From Chitinophaga sp. (GTDB lineage Bacteria > Bacteroidota > Bacteroidia > Chitinophagales > Chitinophagaceae), in NCBI RefSeq assembly GCF_017745275.1, contig NZ_JAGHZS010000002.1, forward strand, positions 669,859 through 733,858: a stretch of 64,000 bases of DNA, written 5' to 3'. The position numbers and the translations under genes were made by a program. The stretch's first letter is position 1, and each line of letters opens with the position of its first letter. The notes under the pieces are model-generated. The model saw only the letters and a list, made by a program, of their open reading frames with translations, was not told the DNA's origin and ran no database searches. Shown in pieces: positions 34,584-44,292 of this stretch.

Positions 34584-35855
34584 TTAATGACGTTGCACGG
34601 CAATTTTGCTTAGCAATTTTGGACTGCTCATGTTTTGGTAATCGTATTGATAAATACCATCTTTGGCGCTGACCAGCAAGCGGTGTTGGTTTTCAAACGG
34701 AATCACATCGTAGGTATCCACACCTTCCAGTAGTTTCGTAGTAGTAATGTGATTTATATCACTGGCATCCAGGAACCGCAGGCCATAAGTGCCTTCACAG
34801 ATAAATAATTTGCCTTTATCAATTCCCAGCCCGGAAGGATTCTTCATCTCTACGGTGCTCAGCTTCACGGGATTGTCTACATTACTGACATCAAATACCT
34901 GCAACTGGTTGATGTTGCCCCCACAGTTAGTACCACTACGGATGGTAACATAAGCTTTATTGTCGGCCACCACTACCGGGTCACATGCCCGAAAATGCGT
35001 TACAGTAGAACGTTGCACAGGTACGTCCGGATGCGTGAGATCATAGATATGCATGGCGCTGGGACTGCCTATAAACAGGTAAGGACCGTAAGGAAAAAGC
35101 GTTTCTATTGTTGTACTGATATTTTGTACGTTTTTGAAAACAGGGTTGGCAGGATCTGTGATATCATATGATTTTAACCGGATCCAGTTTGCGGTATACA
35201 GGTAATTGTTGACAATAGCAAAACGTGCCATAGATCCACCTTTGCCCGTAGAGGAAATATTATTATAAGCAAGAGAAAAAGATGCATTATCAAAACATAC
35301 CGGAAGCAGATCAGACTTCGGACAATCAATGGTGTAAGAAGTATCCCGGCTGGTATAGCCTACCACAATGCTGTCATGTTTGGCGTCAGGGCTCCACCCG
35401 AGTACCATCCCGTTCACATCAACGGAATACGGTATTGCATCGGAGATTTGCCTTACAGCGCTTATCTGTCGGGGATTACGGATATCGAACACCATGAGGT
35501 TGGAGTAGCTGTCTGCATATAGTATATTGCCTTTGATAGCCATATCTACGTTGCCCATCACTTTTAGAAATGCAATATTTTCCGGCGCGGCAGGGTGGTT
35601 GTTATCAATGATATGAATACCTTCATTGGGATCACTCACAAAAATGTAATTGTCTTTTACATAGATTTTCCCGGTAGTCTGAATCGTCCGCGGGGCCTCA
35701 GATTTGAGGGTGGCCAGGTAATCCTTCATCGCCATTATTTTAGGCGTATATACTTTGGTAAAAACCGTTTTGCGGCATTTGTCTTTGGCACAACCGCACA
35801 ACACAAATACCAGGAGCGCTATCAGCGGAAATTTGACGATAGTAGAAATTTGCAT
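34584..35855 (-). CDS. LVIVD-repeat lipoprotein
   Basis: A 423-aa protein with a lipoprotein signal (LIALLVFVLCGCAKD, lipobox Cys at about residue 22). The body is a beta-propeller-like array of LVIVD repeats of the form hhhhDhsnPxxP (IHIIDNNHPAAPENI, LMVFDIRNPRQIS, LKSYDITDPANPVFKN, MHIYDLTHPDVPVQRS, LQVFDVSNVDNPVKLS, FLDASDINHITTTK). Such proteins are probably surface or outer-membrane anchored; function is not known. It is convergent to the SDR gene and stands alone. Confidence 0.88.
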   Translation of the reverse strand: MQISTIVKFPLIALLVFVLCGCAKDKCRKTVFTKVYTPKIMAMKDYLATLKSEAPRTIQTTGKIYVKDNYIFVSDPNEGIHIIDNNHPAAPENIAFLKVMGNVDMAIKGNILYADSYSNLMVFDIRNPRQISAVRQISDAIPYSVDVNGMVLGWSPDAKHDSIVVGYTSRDTSYTIDCPKSDLLPVCFDNASFSLAYNNISSTGKGGSMARFAIVNNYLYTANWIRLKSYDITDPANPVFKNVQNISTTIETLFPYGPYLFIGSPSAMHIYDLTHPDVPVQRSTVTHFRACDPVVVADNKAYVTIRSGTNCGGNINQLQVFDVSNVDNPVKLSTVEMKNPSGLGIDKGKLFICEGTYGLRFLDASDINHITTTKLLEGVDTYDVIPFENQHRLLVSAKDGIYQYDYQNMSSPKLLSKIAVQRH

Positions 35856-35948
35856 AAGGGTCGGGGATTTTTCCGTTAAACGGACCCGCCGGGTAAAAGT
35901 TACAGTCTCCCTGGCCCGTTCACGAACAGGATAATTTCAGCCGGCCCG

Positions 35949-36947
35949 CTACCAGTAAGCAGCCATTTTTCGTTGCAGTAATGCTTCAATCAACTGCACT
36001 GATTTTTCAAATCGCTCCTCCCAGTTCCCTGTAATTTCTTCATATGGGATGCGCCGGCTATCCAGTATACGACGGTGCGATAAGTCCAGCAAATTTCTTT
36101 CTGCTTCACTCAGCCGGGTACCATCCTGGAAATAAGGAACATCGTTATTGAGGTACAGGTACAAATCGGCCTGGTTGGCCTGGTAAATAACGGGATCAAT
36201 ATCCAGCGTTTTACCAAACGCATACTCACCATACGACAACGTAATATGGATATCTGTATCAATGATGATCAACGGACTGCTGCCTGTTTCCATTTGCCGT
36301 ATGCGCGCCGCATGCGTGGCCGCAATCAGGTATAGGTCGGAGATGCCAAAGTCATTGGAGTCGGCTACAATATCACGGCCGGCTTCCATTACGGCGCTGG
36401 CGTTAAAATGACGCGACAGTTTTTCTGTGAGCGTTGTTTTTCCTGTCGATTCCGTACCCAATAACACCACTTTCGTTGCCAGCGACGACTTCACCGCATC
36501 CGGCAGAAAAGCCCAGGCGGCGGGCAAATCCGTACGCACCTGGGTGGCAGATACGGGGAATAAATTTCTTTCCGGGTTAAATGGTATATGGGTGATGCCC
36601 ATGAACCCCGCCACCAGCTCGCCGTACGGCTCGGAGGTCACCACCAGCTGATGATCAGGTACCAGCTGTTTAAACGCCGCGGCCCATACTTCGGATACCG
36701 CTGCAGATGTTTCGGAAGTATTGGGCAATAACGTTTCATCGTATACGTAAGTATGGATAGTTATCCGCGGGTTATCATGAAAAGTACTATCCAGCCAGCT
36801 TTTACGCAGACCGGCAGATAACCGTTCCTGTGTGCTGCAGCAAATGAGTACCGTTAACACATCACAATGCGATAAGGCAAAATGAATCATCGCCTCATGG
36901 CCTTTGTGAAAAGGCATAAACTTTCCAAACACAAATGCTTTCGTCAT
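35949..36947 (-). CDS. NadR-like bifunctional NMN adenylyltransferase / ribosylnicotinamide kinase
   Basis: A 332-aa protein without the HTH of enterobacterial NadR. The N-terminal nucleotidylyltransferase domain has GKFMPFHKGHEAMI (HxGH motif) and PVSATQVRTDL (ISSTxxR-type motif). The C-terminal P-loop kinase domain has LLGTESTGKTT (Walker A) and IIIDTDIHIT (Walker B-like). The expected roles are phosphorylation of nicotinamide riboside and adenylylation of NMN to NAD+. It ends a two-gene unit, 11 bases after the TonB receptor gene, suggesting that the receptor takes up an NAD precursor. Confidence 0.88.
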   Translation of the reverse strand: MTKAFVFGKFMPFHKGHEAMIHFALSHCDVLTVLICCSTQERLSAGLRKSWLDSTFHDNPRITIHTYVYDETLLPNTSETSAAVSEVWAAAFKQLVPDHQLVVTSEPYGELVAGFMGITHIPFNPERNLFPVSATQVRTDLPAAWAFLPDAVKSSLATKVVLLGTESTGKTTLTEKLSRHFNASAVMEAGRDIVADSNDFGISDLYLIAATHAARIRQMETGSSPLIIIDTDIHITLSYGEYAFGKTLDIDPVIYQANQADLYLYLNNDVPYFQDGTRLSEAERNLLDLSHRRILDSRRIPYEEITGNWEERFEKSVQLIEALLQRKMAAYW

Positions 36948-36958
36948 ACACGAGTTTA

Positions 36959-38956
36959 CTAAAAACTGTATTTAAAAGCCACATAAATATTCCGTGGCGC
37001 CTGTACAAAATATTTCCGGGTGCCATCTGCCCCTACGCTGCCATTGTTATAATAACGGGCATTGGTCAGGTTATTGACAAACAGGGAAATGGTATAACGG
37101 GAAAGGCTATACTGTAACCGGGCGTTCGTCAATACATATCCTTTAATAGTAGCGGTATTGGCAAAGTCGATGTAAGAAGCGCCCTGGTACCTGCCTGTTA
37201 CACCCAGCAACCAGCGGGCGTGCGCGTAAGCCACCTCCTGGTTCACCATCAGCGCCGGCGTCAACACCGGGTGAAAAGTAGTGGATGCTTCTTTGATGCG
37301 GCTGTAGTTAAATGATGAATTGTTGGTGAAACGGAAGGCATGTAGCTGGCAGCTGGCACTGAGTTCCAGCCCGGTTCTGAAGCTTTTGTTCACTTTGTTG
37401 GTGAGCAATAGCCCATTAGGCCCCAATTGCCCGTTGAGCACAATTTCATTTTGAAAGTCCATGTAGTACGCATTCAGTTGTACGTTTAGCCGTTCACGTT
37501 GCCAGCGTATACCCAGCTCATGATCAAGCACAGATTCAGGATCGTGGTTAACGATAACAGGTTTGCCGGTGCTATCTGCCGGCAGGTCATCATTACCACC
37601 GAAGATATCATTCCGCGTAGGTTCCCGGCCGGTCCGGCCAAGACTATAATAGATATTTGTCCGGGAATTGACCGCGAAATTGACCCCGGCTTTCGGATTA
37701 ATAAACTGCCAGTGTATTGGTGTAAATGCCACGCTGCTCTTATAGTTAAAGATAGCATACCGGTATTGCAGGTCGGCATAGAAAGAGAAGCGGTGCAGGT
37801 AGTATTCTATTTTGCTGAACGCGCTCACTTCATTTTTAAAACCCTTGTTTTGGTACAGTACTACTGATTGTTCCGTACCGGTGTGTTGCCGGTTATACAC
37901 GTTGCCATGCACGCCGCTAGTCCATTTGAAACGATTGTATTGCAGTGTATAGTTGCTGAAGAAGCCTGTGAAGTGAGAGCGGAAGCCGTAGTTAAACAAA
38001 GGGGCAGGGGTTGTTTCGTTGATGAAATTATTGACATCAAAATCGTAGCCGCCTTTAAGATACGTGTAATAAACGCTGGAGGTAAGGGTGCTATGAATAC
38101 CGGGTTGCCAGTTGTGCTGGAGTTGTACCAGCCCCTGGAAGAATTCGTCTTTTTCAGCTTTGGTATTGGCGTTGCTGCGGCGATCTTTCGCGATCAGTGA
38201 ATCAGCTACGGGGAGCCATGCCATCCCGTTTTGCTGATGTCCCGCCATGACATTGAGTTTCCAGGTACTTTTGTTATAAAATAATCCGCTGCTGATAAAA
38301 ACAGATTGGGAGTTATTAAACGCATGGCGCTTGTAGCCATCGGTGTATACTTCAGAGGCCCGCACATATAAAGCTTTCCTGTTTTTGATGCCGCTGTTGT
38401 ATTCGCCGAATACCCGGAGGCTGTTATAGGAACCATAGCCAACGCCCAGCGTACGGGAAGCTGTGTCGCTAAGGTTGGGAGAAAACAGTTGTACGCTGCC
38501 GGCATAGCTCGCAGCGCCATTTTTAGAAGTGCCTACGCCACGTTGTAACTGTATCCGGCTAACAGAATTCAGGATGTCGGGATAGTTGGAAAAATAGGCG
38601 CCCTGGTCTTCCGGTTCATTCAATGGCATTCCATCCAGGGTGGTGTTGATCCGGGTTTGATCCATGCCGCGTAAGCGGTAATAAGAATAGCCCTGTTGGT
38701 TGCCGGCATCGGAATATACAGTAATAGCCGGGGTTTCGGACAACAGGAACGAGGGCTCCTGCCCGATATTCTTTTCCTGTAACGTTTTCTTGTCGATGTT
38801 TAGAAACGTTACCGGCGTGGTGGGAGTAGCCCGGTAATTAATAACGATCTCCTCTAAATGACGGGTGCTGTCTGCGTGCTGTGTTAACGTGTCCTGTGCC
38901 TGGGTTAACAAACTAAACAACAAGGATACAGCAGTAGCTGTAAGATTTTTTTTCAT
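36959..38956 (-). CDS. TonB-dependent outer-membrane receptor
   Basis: A 665-aa protein: signal peptide (LTATAVSLLFSLLTQAQ), TonB-box region with EEIVINYRATPTTPV, plug domain (SFLLSETPAITVYSDAG, GMDQTRINTTLDGMPLNEPE, IQLQRGVGTSKNGAASYAG) and a beta-barrel ending in the aromatic C-terminus YVAFKYSF. No N-terminal carboxypeptidase-like domain and no SusD partner, so it is of the vitamin/cofactor/siderophore class rather than the glycan class. It is cotranscribed with the NadR-like gene. Its start is 14 bases from a heptad-arm hairpin. Confidence 0.93.
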   Translation of the reverse strand: MKKNLTATAVSLLFSLLTQAQDTLTQHADSTRHLEEIVINYRATPTTPVTFLNIDKKTLQEKNIGQEPSFLLSETPAITVYSDAGNQQGYSYYRLRGMDQTRINTTLDGMPLNEPEDQGAYFSNYPDILNSVSRIQLQRGVGTSKNGAASYAGSVQLFSPNLSDTASRTLGVGYGSYNSLRVFGEYNSGIKNRKALYVRASEVYTDGYKRHAFNNSQSVFISSGLFYNKSTWKLNVMAGHQQNGMAWLPVADSLIAKDRRSNANTKAEKDEFFQGLVQLQHNWQPGIHSTLTSSVYYTYLKGGYDFDVNNFINETTPAPLFNYGFRSHFTGFFSNYTLQYNRFKWTSGVHGNVYNRQHTGTEQSVVLYQNKGFKNEVSAFSKIEYYLHRFSFYADLQYRYAIFNYKSSVAFTPIHWQFINPKAGVNFAVNSRTNIYYSLGRTGREPTRNDIFGGNDDLPADSTGKPVIVNHDPESVLDHELGIRWQRERLNVQLNAYYMDFQNEIVLNGQLGPNGLLLTNKVNKSFRTGLELSASCQLHAFRFTNNSSFNYSRIKEASTTFHPVLTPALMVNQEVAYAHARWLLGVTGRYQGASYIDFANTATIKGYVLTNARLQYSLSRYTISLFVNNLTNARYYNNGSVGADGTRKYFVQAPRNIYVAFKYSF

Positions 38957-38969
38957 AGTTGGTGAATGA

Positions 38970-39080
38970 GCTTTTAGGCATTAGCTTTTAGCTTTTAGTA
39001 AATGCAGCGAAGACCAATAATTGTTTATCATTCGCTGCATTTACTAAAAGCTAAAAGCTAAAAGCTAATGGCTAAAAGCT
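38970..39080. repeat. heptad-arm hairpin H3 (AGCTTTT type) in a promoter region
   Basis: A perfect 31-bp stem (38981-39011 with 39031-39061) and a 19-nt loop, with further pairing outward and one extra 7-nt unit on the right. The inner core AAATGCAGCGAAGA is the same as in H1. Unlike the others it lies between divergent genes, immediately upstream of the TonB receptor start, so it would be in the leader or promoter of that gene. Confidence 0.9.
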
Positions 39081-39261
39081 GCTTTTGACAAGAAATTATA
39101 ATTATTGTATTTTGTACACAAATATACCGCCTTCTACCATAATGCAGCTAACACTTTTGTGTTAAGGGTAAATAATCTGCTTCCCGGAAATAAACGGGGC
39201 AAAGCATTTTAAAACCTGCATCAAATATTTATCTTTATAGCTTTCTTCATCAAACACGAAC

Positions 39262-40239
39262 ATGGACATGAATAAGAAATGTATGATCGCTGGTCTGGTA
39301 TGCTGCATGGGCCTGGGGTTGGTAGCCACTTCGCCTGTAATGGCACAGGTATCTGCTATCAAAACGGAAACTGTAAAAGGAGGCTCATTGGTAGGACGTT
39401 GGGATATCACCGTGAATGAAAATGGCGCTGAAAAACCATCCTGGCTGGAAGTGGAGCTGTCTGGCTTCCGTACGCTGGTAGGACGCTTTGTAAGCACCGG
39501 CGGAAGTGCCAGGCCTATCTCCAGGGTAAACTTCGATAACGGCAAGTTCAGCTTTGCCATTCCTCCACAATGGGAATCTGAAGACCGCGACCTGACACTG
39601 GAAGGTAATGTTACCGCCAACGGCATCAGCGGTACCATCAACACCTCCGATGGACACACTTATTCATTTACTGGTGTGAAAGCGCCTGAGATGAAACGTA
39701 CCGGCACACCGGTATGGGGCAAACCGATCAAATTATTCAATGGTAAAGACCTTACCGGCTGGAAAGCATTGGGTGCTAACCAATGGGTGGTAAAAGATGG
39801 CATTCTCAGCAGCCCGCATTCAGGCTCCAACCTGATTTCTGAACAAACCTTCAAAGATTTCAAACTGCACGTTGAATTCCGTTATCAGAAGGGTAGCAAT
39901 AGCGGCGTATACCTGAGAGGCCGTTATGAAACACAGATCATCGATAATCCTAAAACCGATGCACCTAACAGCCACCTGTTTGGTGGTATATATGGCTTCC
40001 TGGTGCCTAATCAAATGGCAGTAGGCAATCCCGGCGAATGGCAAACATTCGATATTACCCTCGTAGGACGCCTGGTTACCGTAGTAGCCAATGGTAAAAC
40101 CATCATCTGCGCACAGGAAATTCCAGGTATCACCGGCGGTGCCCTGGATAGCAAAGAAGACGAACCAGGACCTATCTATTTCCAGGGTGACCACGGACCA
40201 ATTGAGTTCCGTAGTATTACAATTACGCCAGCGAAATAG
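39262..40239 (+). CDS. DUF1080 (3-keto-disaccharide hydrolase-type) secreted protein
   Basis: A 325-aa protein with a signal peptide (MIAGLVCCMGLGLVATSPVMA). Residues ~35-130 are a beta-rich domain (LVGRWDITVNENGAEKPSWL); residues ~150-323 are DUF1080, a LamG-like jelly roll (IKLFNGKDLTGWKALGANQW, SNLISEQTFKDFKLHVEFRY, NSGVYLRGRYETQIID, GEWQTFDITLVG, GPIYFQGDHGPIEFRSI). The family includes 3-keto-glycoside hydrolases acting on oxidised sugars. TATCTTTA at 39230-39237 is a near-consensus -7 element. It is probably periplasmic. A heptad-arm hairpin follows directly. Confidence 0.9.
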   Translation: MDMNKKCMIAGLVCCMGLGLVATSPVMAQVSAIKTETVKGGSLVGRWDITVNENGAEKPSWLEVELSGFRTLVGRFVSTGGSARPISRVNFDNGKFSFAIPPQWESEDRDLTLEGNVTANGISGTINTSDGHTYSFTGVKAPEMKRTGTPVWGKPIKLFNGKDLTGWKALGANQWVVKDGILSSPHSGSNLISEQTFKDFKLHVEFRYQKGSNSGVYLRGRYETQIIDNPKTDAPNSHLFGGIYGFLVPNQMAVGNPGEWQTFDITLVGRLVTVVANGKTIICAQEIPGITGGALDSKEDEPGPIYFQGDHGPIEFRSITITPAK

Positions 40240-40358
40240 CTGAAAGCAGAAAGCAGAAAGCAAAAAGCTATTGTAGCGAGTGATAAAAGCGTAGGATTAA
40301 ATATCCGCTCTGGTCAATCGCTACAATAGCTTTTTGCTTTCTGCTTTCAGCTTTCTGC
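40240..40358. repeat. heptad-arm hairpin H4 (AGCAGAA/AGCAAAA type)
   Basis: A perfect 31-bp stem (40249-40279 with 40318-40348), starting right after the DUF1080 stop codon. The arms are heptads ending in AAAAAGCTATTGTAGCGA. The 46-base centre 40276-40321 matches the reverse complement of the centre of H5 (47190-47235) at about 40 of 46 positions, so the two are copies in opposite orientation. It lies between two genes on the same strand. Confidence 0.92.
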
Positions 40359-40495
40359 CATTTTAACCATATTTCCCGCCATCCACGTTGCGATTACCAC
40401 CATCTGCTAATTGACGTTTTATAAGGGCTCCTATTTGTGCTACCTTAATTGTTGTTAAGATAACCCCATTACCCCAATCGTAATTTTTTGTAGCT

Positions 40496-43400
40496 ATGCA
40501 AACCATTCCGCAAACCCCTGCGCTGAAATCGAATACGGTTTCAGGAAAAATTCTGCATAAAGAAACCGGCATAGGCCTGGCAGATTTATTAGTTGTATTG
40601 GTGGACCTGGATAAATGGGCTGACCCGGAAAATGCCGGCACGCCTGTCATTGCCAGAAGCAGCACTACCAATGGCAACGGCGGCGCTAATATCAGCGAAC
40701 TTTTTAATGCCGGCGACCGCATCGGATCTGTACTCACCAACGCAGCCGGTGAATTTTATCTCGAAATAACGCCAAAGGATTTTAACCTGCCCAATACACC
40801 GAGGGAAACCAAGCCAGACCTGTTGCTGGCAGTATTGGTGGCAGAGGAACCGGGACTAACACTTGAGAAAAGGCTCTTGTACTTTTCCCTCGATATCCGT
40901 TTGAATGCCGGCACATATGAAGCTTACATCATCAAACTGGATAGCAGGCTGCTGGACGAGAAAGGCGTGAAAGTGCCCACTGCTGGCGCACTTCCCGGCG
41001 ATACTACCAGCATGCTGAGCGCCCTGGAAAAAAACATGAAGGGCAACAAAGATTTTTTAACCGGCAAACAAGCACTGCTCAAAACAAATGTGATCCAGGT
41101 GCAGGATAGCAATAATGCCATCCGGACCAACACTTTTACGCAACCTTTTTTAAATAGTATTTCCAAAGTACCGGAAAGCATCCGCAATAGCCCACTGTTT
41201 GTAAAGCCCGGCGTGAGCGTGAAAGACACTGTATTTACTAATATCAATACTACCGTGTTGGGTACTTTCGGCACGGCCATCCCTCCGGGGAGCAGGCAGG
41301 TACAAGGCTTTATTTATCTTTCGGAAGAAGAAAAAAATAAATACCAGCCTTACCTCGATCCCGTGAGCGGATGGTTTATTTTACCGGATGCGGTGGTGGA
41401 ATCAGATATCCTGCCGAAAATTTTCAGGAAAACGGCCGAAGGTTCCGGGAAGGATTTCTTTCTCGACCACCCCGCTACACGCCTCGCCAGAACGACGCCA
41501 GCTACTGGTGCGAACACTTCCGGTGGTACAGGCACCGGTGGCGGACCCAACACGATTCCACCGGCTACTGAAAATGATATACCTCAATATGTAGCACACC
41601 AGATGATCACGGCTACTTCTCCGGAAGAACAGGTAGCGGTAGGGCTACCCATTATTTCGCTGGAAAAAAGACCCTCTAACGAAGACATTGATAATAACAT
41701 CAACAACACCATCTTTCAAAAAGGCCCTGCAGACGTACCGGCATTTTATGATTTTCATTCGCTGAAAATGGCATTTGAAAATGTATGGCAGGAAGCCATC
41801 GACCTGGGCTTGATCAATAAAGCAGAACAGTCCTATAACCAGGTAGTGGACAACGGCGGCGATCCGTTACCCCTTATCATGGGCACTTTCAACCTGTCGG
41901 GCTACATGCCGGATAAAACACCTATTGAAGATCCTTCCCAGGACGTAATCATCGAATTCCCGGAAGCACTGGCTATCTGGAACCGGATGCTGCCCATGGA
42001 AAGGAGAGTGCTGAATATGCTGGCACTCACCCTCACACATAACTACAATAAAGATTTATCCGATTTCCTGGCAGAAGGATTTGGCCCGCATAACAAACCC
42101 ATTCCGGACCTCGACACCAACATCATTAAAGATGGTGGCAAGGAACAGGTGATTGCGCTGTTCAAACAAAAAGGCAGTAACCTCGTCCGCACCGCCATGG
42201 AGCGGCTGGCCGACAAGGATGAAGTGGCCAACGAACTATCGTCCCTGCAGGATGCCAATAGTCTCATTAATGATTTAAGGGCACATTTAAATACCAATTA
42301 CTCCTTTAAATACTACGCGGCCAACAATACCGAACGAAGCGTTAATTTCGGCGTATTACTCACCTATCAGCAAAAGTGGGAACCGCAGAATTACCAGGCA
42401 GGTGAGCTGGTGAAAACCATTCCATTGTCGCCCCGTGAAACCCGGAAATATTCCAGGAAAACTACCGTTAAAAAACACCGCAGTAAAAAAGAACAGGAAG
42501 AAAACCTGAAAATAACCAGGTCAGATTCTTCAGATACTTCCAGGGCCGAAACAGATATCATGGATAAGGCCAGCAATAAAAGTACGGTCGATGCTTCGCA
42601 TGAAGCCAAGGCGGGTGGCACCATCGGGCCTATTGAAAGCACTACTACATCTACCGTTAAGCTGGGCAGCGATGCCGCCAAAGACTCCCAGCAAACGAAG
42701 AAAGACTTCCGCGAGTCGGTCATGAAAGCCGCGCAGGAATACCGTAATGAAAGGAAAGTGGAAATCCTCACAGAGGAAACCTATGAATCCGAAATATCAG
42801 AATCCGGTGAAATTACCAACCCGAATGATGAACTCACCGTTACCTATTTATTTTATGAACTGCAACGATTATTTAAAATCAGTGAGCGCCTCTATCGCCT
42901 GCGGCCAGTGATCATGGTGGCGCAGGAGATGCCTGCACCACACGATATCAACAATGAGTGGGTGGTGTCGCACGACTGGATCCTGAAAAGATCCCTGCTG
43001 GACGACAGCTTTAAAACGGGCATGGATAACATTTACCTGATCAATGGTGAAAAACTGCTGTTGGATGAATTGGAAAGAACTGTGAGAGAACAACGGGACA
43101 TCATCAAAGAGCTGCGTCAGAATGTAAAATTTTATAACGACCAGGTAGGGATTTTGAGTCGCGCGATGCAGGCCGCCATCACCGCACAGGCTAACGCCCT
43201 GGGCGGTGGCAGCAATAGTTTATTCGGCAGTATCCCTATCATTGGTGGTATCATGGACAACAGCATTGTAAAAGGGGTGGGCAGTTTATTCGGCATCGGT
43301 GAAAGTGATGACAGTTCCCAGAACCGTTCCGAAGCTGCACGCATACGCAGGGAAGCCGCTACCGACGCCTATCAGCGGGCAGAAGCAGATCGCCGCGACC

Positions 43401-44281
43401 TGATGGCCCGCCTCGAAAATGAAAATAATACCCTTAATAGTTTAAGTAAGGAACTGGCAGAAAAACGAAAAGACCTGATCGAAAAAGAAACACATATCGC
43501 CCGCCTGCTGGAACATTTTAAAGACAATATTCTTTACTATATGCAAGCCATCTGGAGTGCCGAATATGCGGACCAACGTTTTTTCCGCTTACTCGATACC
43601 AAGGTACCCATCTTCCAGGGAAATTATAAAGTAAGCATCAATGCTACCCCCGAACCCAAAGGACTCAATGATTACGCTGTACCCAATAAAACCCGCCACG
43701 CCTATACGTTGCAGGTGGATATGCAGGTACAGGAAGCTACGCTGAAAGAAGTGGCCGACCTGGATAACCCGCTGGGCTTTAAAGGGAACTACATGATCTT
43801 CCCGCTCAATGAATCCAACATCCTGACCGACTTCATGATGGCGCCTTACATTGATACCGAATTTGGACTCACCGATCCTGATAACCTCGGCAACTGGAGC
43901 CTGGATGATTTCGACAATTATGTAACCAGTTTACGGGAACAAATGGGAGATGCTTTTTCTACCATCGAAAACGAATTGAAACAGCTCTACACCCAGTTGC
44001 TGATGGATCCATTGCGTAGTGGCGATATCCTCACAGTGCCTACAGGTTCCCTGTTTATTGAAGCCCTGCCGGGCTCACATACCATCCTGGAATACTTCAA
44101 ACTGGCGCATCGCTTCGAAGATGTGAAGAAAGTGCAGGCCGAAGTACGCAGTATGGAGCTGGATAACATCCGCCGTGCCGCCCGTCTTGTTACCAAAAAA
44201 TATGATGACCCTAAAACAGATAAGAAGATTGTGGTGGAAGGCTCGGGGCTCAATTCCAATATTGATATAAACGATATTTAA
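40496..44281 (+). CDS. large unrecognised protein, 1261 aa, with coiled coils
   Basis: No signal peptide. Residues ~14-150 resemble a carboxypeptidase-regulatory/transthyretin-like domain (VSGKILHKETGIGLADLLVV). A Gly/Thr-rich linker lies near 341-356, a Lys/Arg-rich patch (KKHRSKKEQEE) near 659. Long coiled-coil helices at ~854-895 and ~945-1008 flank a Gly-rich hydrophobic stretch at ~905-937 (LFGSIPIIGGIMDN, VKGVGSLFGIG), suggesting a helical hairpin that could insert into a membrane. The C-terminus has a conserved-looking block, FIEALPGSHTILEYFKLAHR (~1187-1206). It is 11 bases upstream of the 952-aa gene and surely cotranscribed. No function is recognised; an injection- or toxin-delivery role is a guess. 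Confidence 0.8.
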   Translation: MQTIPQTPALKSNTVSGKILHKETGIGLADLLVVLVDLDKWADPENAGTPVIARSSTTNGNGGANISELFNAGDRIGSVLTNAAGEFYLEITPKDFNLPNTPRETKPDLLLAVLVAEEPGLTLEKRLLYFSLDIRLNAGTYEAYIIKLDSRLLDEKGVKVPTAGALPGDTTSMLSALEKNMKGNKDFLTGKQALLKTNVIQVQDSNNAIRTNTFTQPFLNSISKVPESIRNSPLFVKPGVSVKDTVFTNINTTVLGTFGTAIPPGSRQVQGFIYLSEEEKNKYQPYLDPVSGWFILPDAVVESDILPKIFRKTAEGSGKDFFLDHPATRLARTTPATGANTSGGTGTGGGPNTIPPATENDIPQYVAHQMITATSPEEQVAVGLPIISLEKRPSNEDIDNNINNTIFQKGPADVPAFYDFHSLKMAFENVWQEAIDLGLINKAEQSYNQVVDNGGDPLPLIMGTFNLSGYMPDKTPIEDPSQDVIIEFPEALAIWNRMLPMERRVLNMLALTLTHNYNKDLSDFLAEGFGPHNKPIPDLDTNIIKDGGKEQVIALFKQKGSNLVRTAMERLADKDEVANELSSLQDANSLINDLRAHLNTNYSFKYYAANNTERSVNFGVLLTYQQKWEPQNYQAGELVKTIPLSPRETRKYSRKTTVKKHRSKKEQEENLKITRSDSSDTSRAETDIMDKASNKSTVDASHEAKAGGTIGPIESTTTSTVKLGSDAAKDSQQTKKDFRESVMKAAQEYRNERKVEILTEETYESEISESGEITNPNDELTVTYLFYELQRLFKISERLYRLRPVIMVAQEMPAPHDINNEWVVSHDWILKRSLLDDSFKTGMDNIYLINGEKLLLDELERTVREQRDIIKELRQNVKFYNDQVGILSRAMQAAITAQANALGGGSNSLFGSIPIIGGIMDNSIVKGVGSLFGIGESDDSSQNRSEAARIRREAATDAYQRAEADRRDLMARLENENNTLNSLSKELAEKRKDLIEKETHIARLLEHFKDNILYYMQAIWSAEYADQRFFRLLDTKVPIFQGNYKVSINATPEPKGLNDYAVPNKTRHAYTLQVDMQVQEATLKEVADLDNPLGFKGNYMIFPLNESNILTDFMMAPYIDTEFGLTDPDNLGNWSLDDFDNYVTSLREQMGDAFSTIENELKQLYTQLLMDPLRSGDILTVPTGSLFIEALPGSHTILEYFKLAHRFEDVKKVQAEVRSMELDNIRRAARLVTKKYDDPKTDKKIVVEGSGLNSNIDINDI

Positions 44282-44292
44282 TAACATCGGTC

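Noticed and set aside
38957..39261. Thiamine or cobalamin riboswitch upstream of the TonB receptor
   Set aside because: No THI-box or B12-box sequence was found; the spacer is occupied by hairpin H3 and an AT-rich segment.
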